DNA of 5,534 bases from an uncultured Ruminococcus sp. GTDB lineage: Bacteria > Bacillota > Clostridia > Oscillospirales > Ruminococcaceae. The notes beneath the pieces were generated by a model. It made no database searches. It was not told the DNA's origin and saw only the letters and a program-made list of their open reading frames with translations. Of the stretch, positions 4,438-5,534 are shown piece by piece (within the stretch, counting starts at the first letter, position 1; each line of letters starts with the position of its first letter). The stretch covers positions 1 to 5,534 of the forward strand of contig CAJTYV010000089.1 of assembly GCA_910584195.1 (NCBI GenBank), given 5' to 3'. A program made the translations under genes and the position numbers.

Positions 4438-4656
4438 ATGATCAATAGAAAATTGCTGAAATCAAAACAGTCACTTTATGGTGATACAGATGCACGTTTG
4501 GCGGCATACTTGAAAATAACACCACAGACTTTTTCACTGAAAGTCAATGGTAAAGCTGAATTTACAGCTGGGGAAATTAAGAAAATCCGTGACAAATACA
4601 GTCTGACGGATGAAGAAGTAACTGCGATTTTTTTTAGCGAAAAAGTATCTTGTTAA
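4438..4656 (+). CDS. Cro-like HTH protein (DUF739-like)
   Basis: This 72-aa protein (MINRKLLKSKQ...) resembles the small DUF739/Cro-type phage regulators. The order LAAYLKITPQTFSLKVNGKAEFT (about residues 21-43) reads as the HTH, with TFSLKVNGK as the recognition helix, followed by EIKKIRDKYSLTDEEVTAIFFSEKV, the conserved tail of the family. It would bind DNA as a dimer and could compete with the repressor at its operators or govern later genes. The ribosome binding site AAGGGG (4425-4430) overlaps the end of the previous gene. Its last codons and stop lie within a perfect copy of the switch operator (4645-4661). Family membership is judged by eye from the motif. Confidence 0.8.
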   Translation: MINRKLLKSKQSLYGDTDARLAAYLKITPQTFSLKVNGKAEFTAGEIKKIRDKYSLTDEEVTAIFFSEKVSC

Positions 4657-4661
4657 GATAC
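4645..4661. promoter_or_regulatory. Distal 17-bp operator palindrome
   Basis: GTATCTT-GTT-AAGATAC is the exact reverse complement of the full operator at 2157-2173. It spans the last codons and stop of the DUF739-like gene and ends 3 nt before the AAAGGAG of the next gene. A bound repressor could block a local promoter or act as a roadblock to elongation. No strong promoter is visible beside it (TAAGAT at 4654-4659 would be a poor -10), so a roadblock or a weak promoter are both possible. Confidence 0.75.
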
Positions 4662-4679
4662 CGGAAAGGAGTGAAGTTA

Positions 4680-5117
4680 ATGTTTGCAGAGAATTTGAAA
4701 GAGATCATGACCAGAAAGAAAGTCAGCGGTGCAGTACTGGCAAGGAAAACCGGGTATAGCAAAGCGGCGATCAGTCAGTATGTGAACGGGATCAATGTCC
4801 CTTCACAGGAACGTGTGGAAGCTATCGCTGCGGTGTTGGGTGTGACGGTGGAAGAACTGACCGCTGCACCTGTTCAGAAGCCTACAGCGCCGCCGTGTAA
4901 GTGTACTGTTCAGCCGTATGTTCAGCAGAAAGTCACGTTGACCTGTAAGGAAGCCGCTACCCTGCTTCATAAACATGAAAGCTATGTCAGAAAAGGGTTA
5001 AGGGAAGGACGGCCCGGTTTTGAATACGGTTCAGCAGTCAAGACTTCCGGGAAATGGTCATATTGCATTTATGCTAATAAGTTCACAGAGATAACCGGGA
5101 TCCCGGTAAATGTTTGA
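4680..5117 (+). CDS. Two-domain regulator: HTH_3 plus excisionase-like domain
   Basis: This 145-aa protein starts at ATG 4680, with AAAGGAG (4665-4671) 8 nt upstream; an extension to 4650 would enter the previous gene and has no ribosome binding site. Residues 1-60 form a Cro/CI-type HTH (MTRKKVSGAVLARKTGYSKA, AAISQYVNGINVP, then VLGVTVEEL). A proline-rich linker with a CKC motif follows (63-82). Residues 85-140 resemble the excisionase/MerR-like domain of clostridial phage proteins: LTCKEAATLLHKHESYVRKG as the HTH, then a wing with VKTSGKWSYCIYANKF. It may act as excisionase (directionality factor), regulator, or both; no other Xis candidate is visible. The operator at 4645-4661 suggests it is kept off in the lysogen. 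The domain pairing is seen directly; the role is inferred. Confidence 0.85.
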   Translation: MFAENLKEIMTRKKVSGAVLARKTGYSKAAISQYVNGINVPSQERVEAIAAVLGVTVEELTAAPVQKPTAPPCKCTVQPYVQQKVTLTCKEAATLLHKHESYVRKGLREGRPGFEYGSAVKTSGKWSYCIYANKFTEITGIPVNV

Positions 5118-5134
5118 GAAAGGATAGAAGAAAA

Positions 5135-5534
5135 ATGGGTGAAGGAATCAAAGGTTATAAAGTATTTAATTCTGACTGGACGTGTAGGGGCTTTCAGTAT
5201 GAAGTAGGGAAAATATTTGAAGAAGATGTTACACCTTCCTGTTGTGACAGAGGCTTTCACTTTTGCCTGAAAGCGTCAGACTGCTTCAATTATTACAAGT
5301 TCTGTTCGGATAATAAAGTGGCAGAAGTTGTTGCTTTAGGGGATGTGGATTATGCAGATGCCAATACAAAATGCTGTACCAACAGGATTCGCATTGTCCG
5401 TGAAATACCGTGGGATGAAGTCTTGCGGATCGTGAACGAAGGAAAAGATTGCACTGGACTCTGCAACACCGGGGACTGCAACACCGGGGACTGGAACACC
5501 GGGGACTGCAACACCGGGGACTGCAACACCGGGG
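5135..5534 (+). CDS. DUF7666-type protein with pentapeptide repeats (3' partial)
   Basis: The gene starts at ATG 5135, with AAAGGA (5119-5124) 10 nt upstream, 17 nt after the previous stop, and is still open at the window edge (133 codons seen). Residues 5-105 fit the DUF7666 pattern seen in phage and clostridial proteins: IKGYKVFNSDWTCRGFQYEV, then CDRGFHFCLKASDCFNYY, a central EVVALGDVDYAD block, and a closing RIRIVREI strand. From about residue 110 the chain becomes pentapeptide repeats, CNTGD or WNTGD, of the NxGxx type, which fold as a stacked beta-helix in related proteins. It is cysteine-rich (at least 12). Function is unknown. A surface, host-interaction or DNA-mimic role would be a guess. 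Confidence 0.8.
   Translation, partial: MGEGIKGYKVFNSDWTCRGFQYEVGKIFEEDVTPSCCDRGFHFCLKASDCFNYYKFCSDNKVAEVVALGDVDYADANTKCCTNRIRIVREIPWDEVLRIVNEGKDCTGLCNTGDCNTGDWNTGDCNTGDCNTG
5461..5534 (+). repeat. 15-bp in-frame tandem repeat
   Basis: The unit CTGCAACACCGGGGA is repeated at 5461, 5476, 5491, 5506 and 5521; the last copy is cut by the window edge. Copies are identical except for one base in the third (TGC to TGG, Cys to Trp). The repeats encode the NTGDC pentapeptides. Near-identity at the DNA level, including silent positions, suggests recent expansion by slippage or recombination, so the array probably varies in length between strains. Confidence 0.9.

Overview
The window looks like the left (integrase-proximal) end of a temperate phage or phage-like integrative element in a low-to-mid G+C Firmicute, most likely a gut Clostridium/Lachnospiraceae-type host. 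The reasons are the strong AGGAGG-type ribosome binding sites, AT-rich intergenic DNA, tightly packed small genes and the protein families present. The host assignment rests on family knowledge, not on a database search.

Layout. Positions 1-125 hold a palindrome-rich edge and a strong bidirectional terminator. A tyrosine recombinase (126-1142, minus) follows. Positions 1143-1590 contain no gene but carry a 13-bp inverted repeat just upstream of the integrase and an iteron-like array of the decamer GGTTACGGTT on both sides of an AT-rich stretch. A Cro/CI-type repressor (1591-1992, minus) comes next, then a compact genetic switch (about 2020-2175) with divergent sigma-A-type promoters and at least four copies of a GTATCTT/AAGATAC operator. 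From 2217 everything reads rightward: two small unknown genes (the second, 2421-2585, has a run of nine G as its ribosome binding site), a roughly 300-base gene-free segment, a PP-loop PAPS-reductase-family protein, a 60-aa unknown, a DUF739/Cro-like HTH protein, a two-domain HTH/excisionase-like protein, and a DUF7666-type protein with pentapeptide repeats that runs off the right edge.

How the parts fit. The repressor probably binds the GTATCTT/AAGATAC sites, blocks the rightward promoter at 2122-2150 and controls its own leftward promoter. The same 17-bp palindrome that covers the rightward start site recurs, exactly reverse-complemented, at 4645-4661, just before the HTH/excisionase-like gene. 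That gene therefore looks like a second member of the repressor regulon. Integrase plus the excisionase-like protein would handle integration and excision.

The most unusual segment is 2587-2884. It can fold into a large RNA closed by a 31-position helix (27 Watson-Crick pairs, 3 G-U, 1 mismatch), with several internal hairpins and possible pseudoknots. It lies directly upstream of the PP-loop gene, whose start codon is itself uncertain. I do not recognise it as a known RNA class, and it is my first candidate for something undescribed.
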